A stretch of DNA of 64,000 nucleotides from Pseudomonas sp. BN102 (GTDB lineage: Bacteria > Pseudomonadota > Gammaproteobacteria > Pseudomonadales > Pseudomonadaceae). The position numbers and the translations under genes were made by a program. The stretch lies in assembly GCF_029871245.1 (NCBI RefSeq), contig NZ_SSON01000077.1, forward strand, positions 62,001 through 126,000. Direction: 5' to 3'. Each line of letters begins with the position of its first letter. Positions within the stretch are counted from its first letter, which is position 1. Positions 8,829-19,183 of the stretch are shown here, piece after piece. The notes under the pieces were generated by a model that ran no database searches, had not been told where the DNA came from, and was given only the letters and a program-made list of their open reading frames with translations.

Positions 8829-10436
8829 TCAGAACAGGTAGGTCAGGCTGGTGTAGACCTGGTCGCGGTCGTGGAAAACGCCGAACAGGGTGGTGCTGTC
8901 GCAGTTGTTCATCTGTCCGGGAACGCACTTCGAGGCGTCGCGGTGGGCGTCGTCCCAGAAGGCGTCGTACTCGACCTTCCAGCGCCACTTGCTGGACAGC
9001 TCGAAGGTCACAGAGGGAATGGCGAAACCGCCGCCGTTGCTGAGGTCGGCGCCCAGCACCAGTTGCGGGTGGACGCGCCCGCTGTCGTAACTGAGGTCGA
9101 AAATGGTGGTCGCCAGCACCGAGTGCTCCTTGACCTTGCCACCCCAGCCGACGCTGTAGAGCAGCCCGTCATCCTTGTCGAAGTTCTGCACCCATTTGTC
9201 GAACAGCTGCACGGAGAAGAACATCGGTTTCTCGGTGCCCAGCCAGGTCTGGGTGGCGGCGATGTTCTTGTCCATGCGCAGCATCAGCGCGACCACGTCC
9301 TTGCGGGTGAAGCCGTCGAAACCGGGAGCGATGAACTGGCTCAGCATGGTCGGGTTGTCCAGGGTGATCTGGTACGGCGCGTCCTTGATGTAGGCCATCT
9401 CGGTGCTGAACACGGCGTCGGCGGTTTCGGAGTAGCCGCTGGCGGTGAAGCCGAAGATGTCGACGATCGGGTAGATGACCTCGCCAGCCACGCCACGGGT
9501 CTGGTCGGTGCCATGGGTCTCGGCGCCGGACGGCACGTTCGGCAGGCCGAACAGCGCGAGGTTGTCCGAAGCGTTGAGGATCGGCGAGTTGTAGAAGGTC
9601 TTCAGATAGGAAACGGAGTAGTTGATGTCGCCGTACAGACCGCTCCAGCGCAGGCCACCCGTGACATCCTTGTAATCCCCTTCGTCGTTCTCGAAGTTGT
9701 ACGGGTCGATATTGCGGAAATCGACGCCAGCGTAGGGGTTGCCCGACCAGCGTCCACCGTAGATGTCCAGTTCAGTGCCGATGTCTTGCGTACGGTCCAG
9801 CCCCGGACGGACGAAGGCTTCCAGACCACCCTCCAGTTCCGGCACATCGATGTTCATCTTGATGATGTTGTTGGTCTTGCGCAGTTCCTCGTTGGCCGGT
9901 TCGAGGAAGTTGCGCCAGGTGAAGTCGAAACCGTGCACCAGGTCGTTGGCGGCGAAGAAGTCGGTCTCGCCCCAGGCCAGCTGCTGCTTGCCGATGCGGA
10001 AGGAGAGGCGCTCGCCCACCGGGAAGTCGACGTACAACTCGCGGATCTCGGCCTTGTTGTAGAGATCCATGATGTCACCGCGACCGTCAGCCTCCCGGTG
10101 GTTGTTGGCGCCCATCTCCTCCAGGTGTTCGAGGAAGTCGGTCTCGACCTCGCGCACTGCGCGCAGCTTGGCCACCACCGAGACACTGTCGGTGGCCTGC
10201 CAGTCCAGGTTGAGCCGCGCGGTGCTGCGCGCCATCGACAGCTTGCCCTTGTCGTCGTAACCGGGCGTGTCGCCCCAGTTCTTGGTGTTCCAGGACAGCT
10301 CCTCGCGCAGGTAACCGTCGAATTTGAGGCTGTCGTCAGCCAGCGAGGGCATGGCGAGGCCGCCCAGGCAAATCGCCAGGGCGAGCTTGTCGAGCGGCAC
10401 GCGCGCACGCGCGGCCGGGATGCGCTTGTTATTCAT
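8829..10436 (-). CDS. DUF1302 outer-membrane beta-barrel protein
   Basis: A 535-residue DUF1302 protein. A signal peptide runs to about residue 33 (AMPSLA-DD). The rest is rich in alternating aromatic strands and ends in SLTYLF, with the terminal Phe expected for BAM-assembled outer-membrane barrels. It probably forms a channel or docking barrel for a hydrophobic compound. It lies 44 bp after the RND gene and 21 bp before DUF1329 in the P3 operon. The ATG at 10436 follows GGGAGA; longer upstream frames overlap the RND gene and are not used. Confidence 0.92.
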   Translation of the reverse strand: MNNKRIPAARARVPLDKLALAICLGGLAMPSLADDSLKFDGYLREELSWNTKNWGDTPGYDDKGKLSMARSTARLNLDWQATDSVSVVAKLRAVREVETDFLEHLEEMGANNHREADGRGDIMDLYNKAEIRELYVDFPVGERLSFRIGKQQLAWGETDFFAANDLVHGFDFTWRNFLEPANEELRKTNNIIKMNIDVPELEGGLEAFVRPGLDRTQDIGTELDIYGGRWSGNPYAGVDFRNIDPYNFENDEGDYKDVTGGLRWSGLYGDINYSVSYLKTFYNSPILNASDNLALFGLPNVPSGAETHGTDQTRGVAGEVIYPIVDIFGFTASGYSETADAVFSTEMAYIKDAPYQITLDNPTMLSQFIAPGFDGFTRKDVVALMLRMDKNIAATQTWLGTEKPMFFSVQLFDKWVQNFDKDDGLLYSVGWGGKVKEHSVLATTIFDLSYDSGRVHPQLVLGADLSNGGGFAIPSVTFELSSKWRWKVEYDAFWDDAHRDASKCVPGQMNNCDSTTLFGVFHDRDQVYTSLTYLF

Positions 10437-10480
10437 GTTGTCTCCCGAGTGTGATGGCAGTTTCTTGTTGTTGTCCGGGC

Positions 10481-12895
10481 TCAGGCCTGCTGGAGCGAGG
10501 GCGGTGAAACACTGGCGGCCGCCACTTCGCCCCGCTCGCCGAAGATGAAACGCGGGCGGAACACGTAGAGCAGCGACGGCATGACGAACAGCGCGGAGAA
10601 GGCCGAGACGCTCAGCCAGATGGCCATCAGCAGGCCCATTTCCGCCTGGAAGCGCAGGGACGACACCCACCACAGCAAGGTGCTGACGATCAGCACGCTG
10701 GCGGTGACGATCACCCCCATGCCCGAGGAGTGCAGGGCCAGGCGGATCGCCTCTTCGGCGCTGCGGCCAGCGGCGATTTCTTCCTTCACGCGGTCGGCGA
10801 TGTAGAAGGCGTAGTCGACGCCCAGGCCGATGCCGAGGGCCGCCACCGGCACCGTATTGATGTTCATGCCGATGCCCTTCCAGGTCATGAAGGCGAAGGT
10901 CAGCATGTTGGAAATGATCACCGGCACCATGAACAGCATGCCGGCGACGCTGGAGCGGTAGACCAGGGTGCAGAGCACCGCCAGCACCATCAGGGCCAGG
11001 GCGATGGCTTCGATCTGGCTGGAGAGGATGATCTCGTTGACCGCCGCCATCACGCCGATCAGGCCGCCGGCCAGGTGCCACTGGCCTTCGGCAAGCGGAT
11101 GGGTGGCGATGAATTCCTTGATCCGCGCCACTGCGGTGCGAATGGTCTCGCCCTGGCGATCACGGAACATCAGGGTTACCGAGCCGTTTGCGTACTGGTC
11201 ATCGGCGAAGCGGGAGATGTCACCCGGCTCGGACACCGAATCGAGCATGGCCATCAGGCTGCCGTTGATCGCGCCGCTGTCGCCCAGCTCCAGGTAACGC
11301 GGGTTGCCTTCGCGCAGGCTGGCGTTCACATGGGGCAGCACATCGGCGATGGACAGCGAGCCACCCACCTCCGGTTGGGCCTCGATGAAACGCTGGAAGG
11401 CGTTCATCGCGTGCAGCGCCTCGTTGCCCTTGACCAGGCCGGGATGGGCGTCGTCGCCTATCACCACGAACATCCGGTCGACACCTTCGAAGCGGCTGTT
11501 GATCGCCGCGGAGTCACGGTTGTAGGTGGACTCCGGCCAGAGGATCGGCGAGCCCGGGTTGGCGTCGCCGATCTTCAGGTCCAGCGAGTAGAGGCCGGCG
11601 CCGAGCACCACCAGCAGGCTGGCGCCGAGCACCCCATAGCGGGCCCGTGACAGGCTGACCCGCACCGCCAGGTCGAGCACCTTGCGCAGCATCGGCAAGC
11701 AGTCGATGGGATGGGCCACGCCATGGGGCTTGCGGATGAAGGACAGCATCACCGGCGTGAGAATCACGGCGCTGACGGTCAGGGTCGACACCCAGACCAC
11801 CGCCAGCACGGTGAGCTTCTGCAGCATCGGGATCGGACTCAAGGCCACCACCGCCATGCACGCGGCGTCGGCGATCACCCCCAGCATGCCGGGACGGAAC
11901 AGGTCGGCCAGGGCGACCCGGGCGGCGATGCGCGCAGTGTCGGCGCCGGGCGGCAACAGCTCAAGCTCGTCATCGAAGCGGTTGACGATCTGCACCGAGT
12001 GCGACACCGCCCGTGAGGTGATCAGCATGGCGACCACTATGACCAGCGGTTCGAAACTGATGTCCAGCAGCCGGCAGATACCCAGGGCCCAGAGCGCGCT
12101 GACCAGTCCCGCCAGCAGCGGCAGGGTCAAGCCGCGCCAGGTGCGCAGCAGGACGAAGAGCATCACCAGGGTCACCAGCAGGGCTGCGGCGACCAACTGG
12201 ATGGTCTCCGGCAGATAGTGGCCTACCCAGCCATAGAGGATGGGGTCGCCCACCACACGGATCTTCACACTGCCGTCGTCGACCTTGGCGATCAGGTCGC
12301 GGATCTCGTGGAACACCTTGGTGTAGTCGACCTGCTGGTCGATGAAGTCGACCGTGACCAGGGTGGCCTGCAGGTCCTTGGACACATAGGGCCCGTAGAC
12401 CAGCGGGTTGCGCAGGACGGCCTGCTTGAGTTCGGCCATCGCCTCGGCGTTCGCCGGCAGGTCCGGCCACATCAGCGGACGGCTTTCGATGCCGGCGGTC
12501 GAGGCACGCACTTCCTTGAGCTTCTTCGAGGCCAGGGAGGTGATCTGGTACTGGTTGACCGCCGACACTTCGCGCAGGCCCAGGGTGACGCTGCGCACCT
12601 TGTCCAGCACGTTGGTCTGGAAGATGTCACCCTGCTCCACCTCGAACATGATGGTGACCATGTTCGAGCCACCGAAGGTGTCCTTGAATTTCTCGTGGGT
12701 CTGCACGTACTCGTGACGCGACGGCAGCATGTCCTCGAAGACGGTGCGGACCTCGATGTGCAGGGCGAACCAGCTCAGCACCAGGGTGAGGAGCAGGAGT
12801 CCGCCGGCCACCCAGGCGCGCCGACGGATACAGAACTCGGCTATGCGTTCGATCATGGAATCTTCTCGACTGAAAGGAGCCAGGAGGGACTTCAT
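10481..12895 (-). CDS. MMPL-type RND transporter
   Basis: An 804-residue RND/MMPL protein with an N-terminal membrane helix (about 28-46), a large periplasmic loop, a membrane block about 235-430, a second loop and a second block about 635-780, giving the usual 12-helix duplicated layout. It includes the conserved GLGVDYAFYIADR segment. MMPL-type RND proteins of this length move lipids or hydrophobic molecules and lack the adaptor/OprM partners of drug-efflux RND pumps. The start at 12895 overlaps the YCF48 stop in ATGA with GGAG upstream; an internal ATG at 12856 is an alternative. Its partners are the YCF48, DUF1302 and DUF1329 products in the same operon. Confidence 0.92.
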   Translation of the reverse strand: MKSLLAPFSREDSMIERIAEFCIRRRAWVAGGLLLLTLVLSWFALHIEVRTVFEDMLPSRHEYVQTHEKFKDTFGGSNMVTIMFEVEQGDIFQTNVLDKVRSVTLGLREVSAVNQYQITSLASKKLKEVRASTAGIESRPLMWPDLPANAEAMAELKQAVLRNPLVYGPYVSKDLQATLVTVDFIDQQVDYTKVFHEIRDLIAKVDDGSVKIRVVGDPILYGWVGHYLPETIQLVAAALLVTLVMLFVLLRTWRGLTLPLLAGLVSALWALGICRLLDISFEPLVIVVAMLITSRAVSHSVQIVNRFDDELELLPPGADTARIAARVALADLFRPGMLGVIADAACMAVVALSPIPMLQKLTVLAVVWVSTLTVSAVILTPVMLSFIRKPHGVAHPIDCLPMLRKVLDLAVRVSLSRARYGVLGASLLVVLGAGLYSLDLKIGDANPGSPILWPESTYNRDSAAINSRFEGVDRMFVVIGDDAHPGLVKGNEALHAMNAFQRFIEAQPEVGGSLSIADVLPHVNASLREGNPRYLELGDSGAINGSLMAMLDSVSEPGDISRFADDQYANGSVTLMFRDRQGETIRTAVARIKEFIATHPLAEGQWHLAGGLIGVMAAVNEIILSSQIEAIALALMVLAVLCTLVYRSSVAGMLFMVPVIISNMLTFAFMTWKGIGMNINTVPVAALGIGLGVDYAFYIADRVKEEIAAGRSAEEAIRLALHSSGMGVIVTASVLIVSTLLWWVSSLRFQAEMGLLMAIWLSVSAFSALFVMPSLLYVFRPRFIFGERGEVAAASVSPPSLQQA

Positions 12896-13935
12896 GGCTG
12901 CAGCTCCGACCACTGGCGGCCATCCCAGCGGCCGATATCGGCGCCGGCCAGCCAGATGTTCTGGCCGTCCACCAGGGCACGGGTGTGCCAGGACAGGTTG
13001 CGCTCATCCAGGGCGCCGGTTTTCCAGCCCTCTTCGCCGCCGGAGACCCAGCGGCCGAGGGAACCGCTGGCGAACCAGCGGCCTTGTTGCGGTATCCAGA
13101 GGACGTCGAACAGGTGGTCGCGCATCCCCAGCTCGACCGCTTCCCAGTTCCGCCCGCCATCAAGGGTGATCAGCAGCGCGCCCTCCAGGCCGACCGCTAC
13201 ACCGTTCTGCGCATCGCGGAAATGCACCGACATCAGCGAACCGGGAATGGGCGCCGCGATTTCCTCCCAGTGCTGACCCAGGTCGTCGCTGAGCAGGACG
13301 CGACCGAATTCGCCAACCACCACCAGGCGACCGCCCTCGAGGATGGCCACGTCGTTCCAGGCCACGTCCTCTTCCTCGCGCAGGCGTTGCCAGCTCTGGC
13401 CGTAGTCGCGACTGACCAGCAGCGCGCCCATCTCGCCTGTGGCGATGGCCAGGCCGCCAGCACCTATCCGTACCCGGTTCAGCTTGTTGGCGACTTCCGA
13501 GCGCGGCACGCCGGCCGCGGCCTGCCAGTGCTGGCCGGCGTCCTGGCTATGCAGGATCACCCCGTCGTTGCCCACGGCCACTGCATGGCTGGCATCCCAG
13601 ATGGCGATGTCCTGCAGGGTCCGCTCGGTCGGCGTGGGCAGGCGCCGGACAAGGCCGTTCGCGGCGATCGCGAGGATCTTGCCGTTGGAGCCGCTGGCCC
13701 AGATCTCGCCGGCAGGCGAACGCGCCAGTCCATAGAAATGGTCGCGGCGCTCCAGGGCCGGCGGGGTGACAGTGCCCCCTACGGGCTGCGGCTTGATAAA
13801 CAGCCCGGCCCAGAGCAGGCCGGCGATGATCGACCAGGGCAGCACCGTCATCAGCGCATTCAGGGCGTGCTGCACGATGCCTGGGCGCGGTATCCGCTGG
13901 GCTGCGGCGTGATCGATTTTGATGAGTTTTGACAT
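12892..13935 (-). CDS. YCF48-like beta-propeller protein
   Basis: A 347-residue protein with one N-terminal membrane helix (about 28-47) and a periplasmic beta-propeller of YCF48/BNR-like repeats, seen as recurring W and GxxGxxLxSxDxGxxWxx blocks (for example ILHSQDAGQHWQ and LLVSRDYGQSWQ). It is first in the P3 operon and coupled to the RND gene by a 4-bp overlap. YCF48 proteins paired with MMPL transporters and DUF1302/DUF1329 form a recurrent envelope set; an assembly or periplasmic-docking role is inference. The leader to P3 is about 65 nt. Confidence 0.9.
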   Translation of the reverse strand: MSKLIKIDHAAAQRIPRPGIVQHALNALMTVLPWSIIAGLLWAGLFIKPQPVGGTVTPPALERRDHFYGLARSPAGEIWASGSNGKILAIAANGLVRRLPTPTERTLQDIAIWDASHAVAVGNDGVILHSQDAGQHWQAAAGVPRSEVANKLNRVRIGAGGLAIATGEMGALLVSRDYGQSWQRLREEEDVAWNDVAILEGGRLVVVGEFGRVLLSDDLGQHWEEIAAPIPGSLMSVHFRDAQNGVAVGLEGALLITLDGGRNWEAVELGMRDHLFDVLWIPQQGRWFASGSLGRWVSGGEEGWKTGALDERNLSWHTRALVDGQNIWLAGADIGRWDGRQWSELQP

Positions 13936-14001
13936 GGCTCGGGTCCACAGGGTTGGCGTCGTCTTTTTTCTGGTAATGGCGCCGGCAACGCAGGCAACCC
14001 C

Positions 14002-14063
14002 ACTCTAGGTACCCCCCAGGAGCCGAACTATCCCGACACTGCACGGCTTGTCCCCCGGGCGCA
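14002..14063 (-). promoter_or_regulatory. XylS/AraC-type promoter P3 (envelope operon)
   Basis: Minus strand: distal box TGCGCCCGGGGGACA at 14063-14049, 5-bp spacer, proximal box TGCAGTGTCGGGATA at 14043-14029, 21 bp, then TAGAGT at 14007-14002 preceded by TACC. Here the proximal box is a perfect TGCA-N6-GGATA XylS-type half-site, while the distal one has GGACA. It stands between the chemoreceptor stop and the YCF48 start at 13935. Confidence 0.74.
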
Positions 14064-14159
14064 GATATTCCCGCCGGCCCTGTGCATTCACGGGATAGCC
14101 AGTGGCCCCCGGAACGGGGCCTGAACGGTGTGGATAGCCGGATTTAGCGCGGGCCGGGA

Positions 14160-16139
14160 TCAGAGCTGGAAACGGCTGACCAGGGTGTTGAGACGGCCCG
14201 CCAAGGACTGCAGGTCGTGGCTGCGCCGACGGACCTGGCCGGCACTGCGCGATGCGTTTTCCGCCGAAGTGGAAATGGCCACCAGGCTTCGCGACAACTG
14301 CTCGCTGGTCGCAGCCTGCTGGCCGGTCGCCGTCGCGATCTGCTGGCTCATGTCGCGCACCTGGCCGATCATCTGGGTGATCCGGTGCAACGCCTCGCTG
14401 GCGTCCCGAGCACTGGCAACGTTGGACTGCGAGCCTTGCCGGCTCTTTTCCACCATTCCCACCACCGTCTGGGTCCGGTCCTGGATCGTCGCGATGCTGC
14501 GGTGCACCTCCTCGGTGGAGTTATGCGTGCGCCGCGCCAGCGCCCGCACCTCGTCGGCCACCACGGCGAAACCCCGGCCCTGCTCGCCGGCACGAGCCGA
14601 TTCGATAGCCGCGTTGAGCGCCAGCAGATTGGTCTGATCGGCGATCTCGCGGATCACCGCCACCACGCTGCCGATGGTCTGGCTGGTGCCCTCCAGCTGT
14701 TCGGTGAGGGCAAATATCTCCTCCAGCAGTGCCGCGTTGCGGGTGATCGCGTCGGCCAGCGCAGCCACCGTGTCCTGTCCCCTGGTCACCGCCTGGTCAC
14801 CCTCGCTGGTGGCCCTGGCGGTCAGGTCGGCATTTCCGGCGACCTCTTCGACGGTAGCGGCCATCTGCTGCATGGCGGCTGCCAGCTGGCCGATCTCATC
14901 CCGCTGCGCATCCACACCGGCCCCGGCTGCCTGACTCTCCTGCTGGAGCGCCTCGGAGGTGTCGTGCAAGGTCTGGCCGGTACTCTTGATCTCGGCAACC
15001 AGCTCGGCCAGGGAGCCGATGAAGCGATTGAATTCGCGGGCCAGCGTCGCCAACTCATCCTGCCCCTGGACCGGCAGGCGGGCACGCAAGTCGGCTTCGC
15101 CGGAGGCCAGCTGCCTGACCCCCAGCACAACGGCGTTCAACGGCCGCGCCAGGGCCTGGCCAAGCAGCAGGATCAACACCGCAGCGATCAATACGGCGGC
15201 CGTCCCCAGCAGCAACAGCTTCATCGCCAAGGCCTTGACCCCACCCAGGACCGCAGCACTGGGCAAGGCCACGCCGAACGACCAGGGCGTCGCCGTATCG
15301 CCGATGGCCACCGGCACCGCGAGCATGAAGATTTCTTCCCCCATGGCCGGCGAGACGAAGCGCAGGGTCAGTGGCCGCCCCTGGCGTACCGCGTCGATCA
15401 TGGGTTGCAGGTACTCGCCCATGAAGTCCGCCTCGGTTTCGGCCTCCTTGCGCCCGATCCGGCTCGGATCGGGATGCGACACCAGCGTGGTGTCGTGGGC
15501 GGTCAATGCGGCCAGGCCCACACCCAGCGGGCGCAGCCGGGCAACCCGGGCCTGCAACTGCTTCGCGTCCAAGGCGAGACCCAGGTTGCCGACCACCCGT
15601 CCGTTCTGGCGTACCGGAATGAGCAGCGGGATGGCCGGCTCCGCGGAACCGAGCCCTGGCAAGGTGCGGGGAGGCTCGACCCGCTCGCGTTCGACGGCAT
15701 TTCGCCCCACCACCCCGGCCAGGGCTTGACCTTGCTCAACCGTGGCAGGCCGGATGCGAGCGCCATCACGCAGCCAATAGACCGGCGTGCGCCCCTCCCC
15801 CTGCGATGGCAGCCACCAGGCGGAACTCACCTTGGGGCTGGTGTGCAACAGGGTCTCGAGCATCTGGTCGGCAATCCGGCTGTCCACCAGCTCGCCATCG
15901 GCCAGCTCCCGACCGAGCAGTTCGCCCGTGGTACGCGCCGAATACAGGGCGCTGTCGAAGTACGCCCCGATTTCGGCGGCCTGCTGGCGCACGATGGCGT
16001 CCACCGCCACTTCGGCCAAGGCTTCGGTCGAGGCCTTGCTCGACTGGTAGACCAGCAGCACGGTGGCTAGGTAAACGAGGATGGTCAGCGGCAGGACGGT
16101 GATGAGCAGCTTGTTCTTCAGGGACAGTCTGGCCAGCAT
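14160..16139 (-). CDS. Methyl-accepting chemotaxis protein
   Basis: A 659-residue chemoreceptor. Order: membrane helix (about 11-31), periplasmic dCache-like sensor (about 35-310), second helix (about 320-345), HAMP, and a cytoplasmic signalling domain with the hairpin tip [20 protein letters not shown] and [13 protein letters not shown]. The ATG at 16139 gives a normal short N-terminus. It lies between the mhp operon and the YCF48 operon on the same strand, 257 bp after mhpE, with a REP pair in the gap. The location suggests that it senses the substrate or a product of this pathway, so cells would move toward what they degrade; ligand identity is not readable. No own operator of the P1-P4 type was found. 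Confidence 0.92.
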   Translation of the reverse strand: MLARLSLKNKLLITVLPLTILVYLATVLLVYQSSKASTEALAEVAVDAIVRQQAAEIGAYFDSALYSARTTGELLGRELADGELVDSRIADQMLETLLHTSPKVSSAWWLPSQGEGRTPVYWLRDGARIRPATVEQGQALAGVVGRNAVERERVEPPRTLPGLGSAEPAIPLLIPVRQNGRVVGNLGLALDAKQLQARVARLRPLGVGLAALTAHDTTLVSHPDPSRIGRKEAETEADFMGEYLQPMIDAVRQGRPLTLRFVSPAMGEEIFMLAVPVAIGDTATPWSFGVALPSAAVLGGVKALAMKLLLLGTAAVLIAAVLILLLGQALARPLNAVVLGVRQLASGEADLRARLPVQGQDELATLAREFNRFIGSLAELVAEIKSTGQTLHDTSEALQQESQAAGAGVDAQRDEIGQLAAAMQQMAATVEEVAGNADLTARATSEGDQAVTRGQDTVAALADAITRNAALLEEIFALTEQLEGTSQTIGSVVAVIREIADQTNLLALNAAIESARAGEQGRGFAVVADEVRALARRTHNSTEEVHRSIATIQDRTQTVVGMVEKSRQGSQSNVASARDASEALHRITQMIGQVRDMSQQIATATGQQAATSEQLSRSLVAISTSAENASRSAGQVRRRSHDLQSLAGRLNTLVSRFQL

Positions 16140-16246
16140 GCGAACTCCTGTAGCGGGCGGCCGGCGGCTCATCCCTGGCCCCGCGGATTCAATGGCGATG
16201 TCTGTGTCGTTGATCGCGGCGCACCTCTCGGAGTACGCCGCCTTTT

Positions 16247-16306
16247 CGCGAATGAATTCGCTCCCACAAGGCCGATCGGCTCTTTGTGGGGGCGAATTCA
16301 TTCGCT
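16247..16306. repeat. REP pair (REPIN-like)
   Basis: Two copies of the GCGAATTCATTCGC palindrome in opposite orientation with matching CTCCCACAA and TTGTGGG flanks form one long hairpin between mhpE and the chemoreceptor gene. A variant, GCGATTGAAATCGC with CCCCTACAA, follows at about 16364-16387. Confidence 0.85.
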
Positions 16307-16396
16307 GAGGGCAGCAAAGCTGCCCCTTCAAGCTCCAATTGGCAGACCTACGGTCTGCATAGCGATTGAAATCGCCCCTACAAAGCGTGCAGACGA

Positions 16397-17416
16397 TCAG
16401 GCCTTGCGCGCCGCCAGCAGGTCCAGCGCCACGTCGACGATCATGTCTTCCTGGCCGCCGACCATCCGCCGCCGGCCCAGCTCGACCAGGATGTCGAGGG
16501 TCTTCAGCCCGTACTTGGCCGCGGCCACCTCGGCATGCCGCAGGAAGCTGGAGTAGACGCCGGCATAGCCGAGGCCGAGGGTCTCGCGGTCGACCCGCAC
16601 TGGGCGGTCCTGCAGCGGGCGCACCAGGTCGTCGGCGGCGTCCATCAGCGCGTAGAGGTCCGTGCCGTGGTTCCAGCCCAGGCGCTCGGCGGCGGCGATA
16701 AAGACTTCCAGCGGCGCATTGCCGGCGCCCGCGCCCATGCCGGCCAGGCTGGCGTCGATGCGGTCGCAGCCTTCCTCCACCGCGACGATCGAGTTGGCCA
16801 CGCCGAGGCTGAGGTTGTGGTGGGCGTGCATGCCGGTCTGGGTGGCTGGATCGAGGACGGCCTTGAAGGCGCGCATGCGCTCGCGGATGTCCTGCATGTT
16901 CATCGCGCCACCGGAGTCTGCCATGTAGATGCACTGGGCGCCGTAGCTTTCCATCAGCTGGCCCTGCTTGGCCAGCTCCTCGGCCGGAATCATGTGGCTC
17001 ATCATCAGGAAGCCGACGGTGTCCATGCCAAGGGAACGGGCGAATTCGATGTGCTGCTTCGACACGTCCGCCTCGGTGCAGTGAGTGGCCACCCGCACGC
17101 TGCGGGCGCCGGCGTCATAAGCCGCTTTCAGGTCATGCAGGGTGCCGATGCCGGGCAGCAGCAACACGGTGAGGCGGGCGTGCTGGATGACGTCGGCCGC
17201 CGCTTCGATCCATTCCAGGTCGGTGTGCGCGCCGAAGCCGTAGTTGAAGGACGAGCCCTGCAGGCCGTCGCCGTGGGTCACCTCAATGGCATCGACCTTG
17301 GCCTGGTCCAGGGCGCGGGCGATGGCCTGTACCTGCGGGATGGAGTACTGGTGGCGGATCGCGTGGCTGCCGTCGCGCAGGGTCACATCGGAGATATAGA
17401 GTTTCTTGCCGTTCAT
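16397..17416 (-). CDS. mhpE: 4-hydroxy-2-oxovalerate aldolase
   Basis: A 339-residue class II aldolase of the MhpE/DmpG family (DRE-TIM barrel). It splits 4-hydroxy-2-oxopentanoate into pyruvate and acetaldehyde. The N-terminus [16 protein letters not shown] carries the catalytic Arg14, Asp15 and His18, and the metal-binding HAHHNLSLG segment follows at about 195. Start at 17416 overlaps mhpF by 4 bp (ATGA). In this family the aldolase and dehydrogenase form a complex that channels acetaldehyde, which fits the coupling. Last gene of the mhpBCDFE operon. Confidence 0.96.
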   Translation of the reverse strand: MNGKKLYISDVTLRDGSHAIRHQYSIPQVQAIARALDQAKVDAIEVTHGDGLQGSSFNYGFGAHTDLEWIEAAADVIQHARLTVLLLPGIGTLHDLKAAYDAGARSVRVATHCTEADVSKQHIEFARSLGMDTVGFLMMSHMIPAEELAKQGQLMESYGAQCIYMADSGGAMNMQDIRERMRAFKAVLDPATQTGMHAHHNLSLGVANSIVAVEEGCDRIDASLAGMGAGAGNAPLEVFIAAAERLGWNHGTDLYALMDAADDLVRPLQDRPVRVDRETLGLGYAGVYSSFLRHAEVAAAKYGLKTLDILVELGRRRMVGGQEDMIVDVALDLLAARKA

Positions 17417-18354
17417 GCCGAAGCTCCCATTGCGAGGGCCATACGCTCGGCGGTGGCCAGCGCGGCGGAGGTCATGATGTCGAGGTTGCCGGCGTAGCTC
17501 GGCAGGTAATGGGCGGCGCCTTCCACTTCGAGAAACACCGAAGTCTTCAGTCCGGAGAATGTTCCGTGGCCGGGGATATGCAGCGGCGCGGATTCCGGAA
17601 TCACATCGAACTGCACCCGCTGCTTCAGGCGGTAGCCGGGGACATAGGCCTGCACGGCGGCGGCCATCTCCTCGATGGAGGCTTCCACCTCGGCTTGGTC
17701 GGCGGCCTCGCTGAGGACGAACACGGTGTCGCGCATCATCAGCGGCGGCTCGGCCGGATTCATGATGATGATCGCCTTGCCCTTGGCCGCCCCGCCGATC
17801 ACTTCGATGGCTTTCGAGGTGGTTTCGGTGAATTCGTCGATATTGGCGCGGGTGCCGGGGCCGGCGGATTTGCTGGCGATGGAGGCGATGATCTCGGCGT
17901 AGTGCACCTTGGCCACGCGCGATACCGCCGCGACCATGGGGATGGTGGCCTGGCCGCCGCAGGTGACCATGTTGACGTTGGTCGCGGCGAGGTGCTGCTC
18001 CAGGTTGACCACCGGCACGCAATAGGGGCCGATTGCGGCCGGGGTCAGGTCGATCACACGAAGATCGGGCTTGTGGCCCCGCAGCAAGGCGTCATTCTTC
18101 ACGTGCGCCGACGCACTGGTGGCATCGAAGACGAAGTCGATCTCGTCGAAGATCGGCAGGCGGGTCAGGCCCTCCACGCCTTCATGGGTAATGGCCACGC
18201 CCAGTCGTGCTGCGCGGGCCAGACCGTCGGACGCCGGGTCGATACCGACCATGGCGCCCATCTCCAGGTGCTGCGCGTTACGCAGCACCTTGATCATCAG
18301 GTCGGTGCCGATATTGCCGGAACCGATGATGGCGACTTTGAGTTTCTTGCTCAT
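17413..18354 (-). CDS. mhpF: Acetaldehyde dehydrogenase (acylating)
   Basis: A 313-residue NAD- and CoA-dependent dehydrogenase that converts acetaldehyde to acetyl-CoA. The Rossmann motif [10 protein letters not shown] is at 9-18 and the catalytic Cys132 sits in TCGGQAT, the same number as in DmpF. It is 20 bp after mhpD and overlaps mhpE. With mhpE it completes the lower meta-cleavage pathway to pyruvate and acetyl-CoA. Confidence 0.96.
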   Translation of the reverse strand: MSKKLKVAIIGSGNIGTDLMIKVLRNAQHLEMGAMVGIDPASDGLARAARLGVAITHEGVEGLTRLPIFDEIDFVFDATSASAHVKNDALLRGHKPDLRVIDLTPAAIGPYCVPVVNLEQHLAATNVNMVTCGGQATIPMVAAVSRVAKVHYAEIIASIASKSAGPGTRANIDEFTETTSKAIEVIGGAAKGKAIIIMNPAEPPLMMRDTVFVLSEAADQAEVEASIEEMAAAVQAYVPGYRLKQRVQFDVIPESAPLHIPGHGTFSGLKTSVFLEVEGAAHYLPSYAGNLDIMTSAALATAERMALAMGASA

Positions 18355-18374
18355 GGACTGGACTCTCTTTTCAA

Positions 18375-19169
18375 TCAGTCGGCACTGAACTGCACGGCCA
18401 CCTGGCCGATGCCGTCGATCACCGCCTCGAAGCGGTCACCGGCGGCCACCGGCGCCATCGGGCCGAGGGCACCGGTGAGGATCAGGTCTCCCGCGCGCAA
18501 CGGCTCACCCAGCCGCACCATGGTGCGGGCCAGCCACACGGCGGCATTCAACGGATGGCCAAGGCATTCGGCTCCGCCGCCGCTGGATACTTCCTCGCCA
18601 TTGCGGGTCATGCGCATGGCAGCCTGGCGCAGGTCCAGCCCGTCCAGGCGACGGGCCGGGCCACCGAGGACGAAGCAACCACTGGAGGCGTTGTCGGCCA
18701 CGGTGTCGACGAAGCGGATGTTCCAGCCAGCAACGCGGCTGCCGACGATCTCCAGGGCCGGCAACACGTAGTCCACGGCGCTCATCAGTTCGACCAGGGT
18801 GGTGTCGGCGCGCGGCAGGTCGCGTGCCAGGACCAGGGCGATCTCGGCCTCGATCTTCGGCTGCAGCACGCTGCCGATCGGCACCACCTCGTTGTCGCCG
18901 TAGGCCATGTCGGCGAACAGGGTGCCGAAGTCCGGCTGGTCGACACCCAGCTGCGCCTGCACCTTGGGATTGGTCAGGCCGATCTTGCGGCCCACCACGC
19001 GGCGGCCCTCGGCCACGCCATGGGCGATGTTCAGGCGCTGGATGGCGTAGGCCGCCTCGGCATTGTCTACGCCGATGCGCTCACGCAGCGGGGCGATGGC
19101 CTCGCCGCTGGCTTCGGCGCCGCGCAACGCGGCGGCCATTTGTTCCAGGGAATCTTTCGAAAGGGTCAT
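18375..19169 (-). CDS. mhpD: 2-oxopent-4-enoate hydratase
   Basis: A 264-residue hydratase of the FAA-hydrolase/MhpD family that adds water to 2-hydroxypenta-2,4-dienoate. Family motifs include [12 protein letters not shown] (about 60), the metal-site [11 protein letters not shown] (about 110) and the C-terminal LTGALGPM. I chose the ATG at 19169 (MTLSKD) because GAGGTG precedes it by the right distance; the frame continues 23 codons upstream into mhpC without family similarity. It is 14 bp after mhpC. Confidence 0.94.
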   Translation of the reverse strand: MTLSKDSLEQMAAALRGAEASGEAIAPLRERIGVDNAEAAYAIQRLNIAHGVAEGRRVVGRKIGLTNPKVQAQLGVDQPDFGTLFADMAYGDNEVVPIGSVLQPKIEAEIALVLARDLPRADTTLVELMSAVDYVLPALEIVGSRVAGWNIRFVDTVADNASSGCFVLGGPARRLDGLDLRQAAMRMTRNGEEVSSGGGAECLGHPLNAAVWLARTMVRLGEPLRAGDLILTGALGPMAPVAAGDRFEAVIDGIGQVAVQFSAD

Positions 19170-19183
19170 CTCGCACCTCGGGC

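Noticed and set aside
2035-10454. Very long open frames on the plus strand opposite the aromatic genes (756 and 1312 codons)
   Set aside because: They are antisense to clearly coding minus-strand genes, have low-complexity His/Gly/Arg/Val-rich composition and no ribosome sites; high-GC third-position bias explains them.
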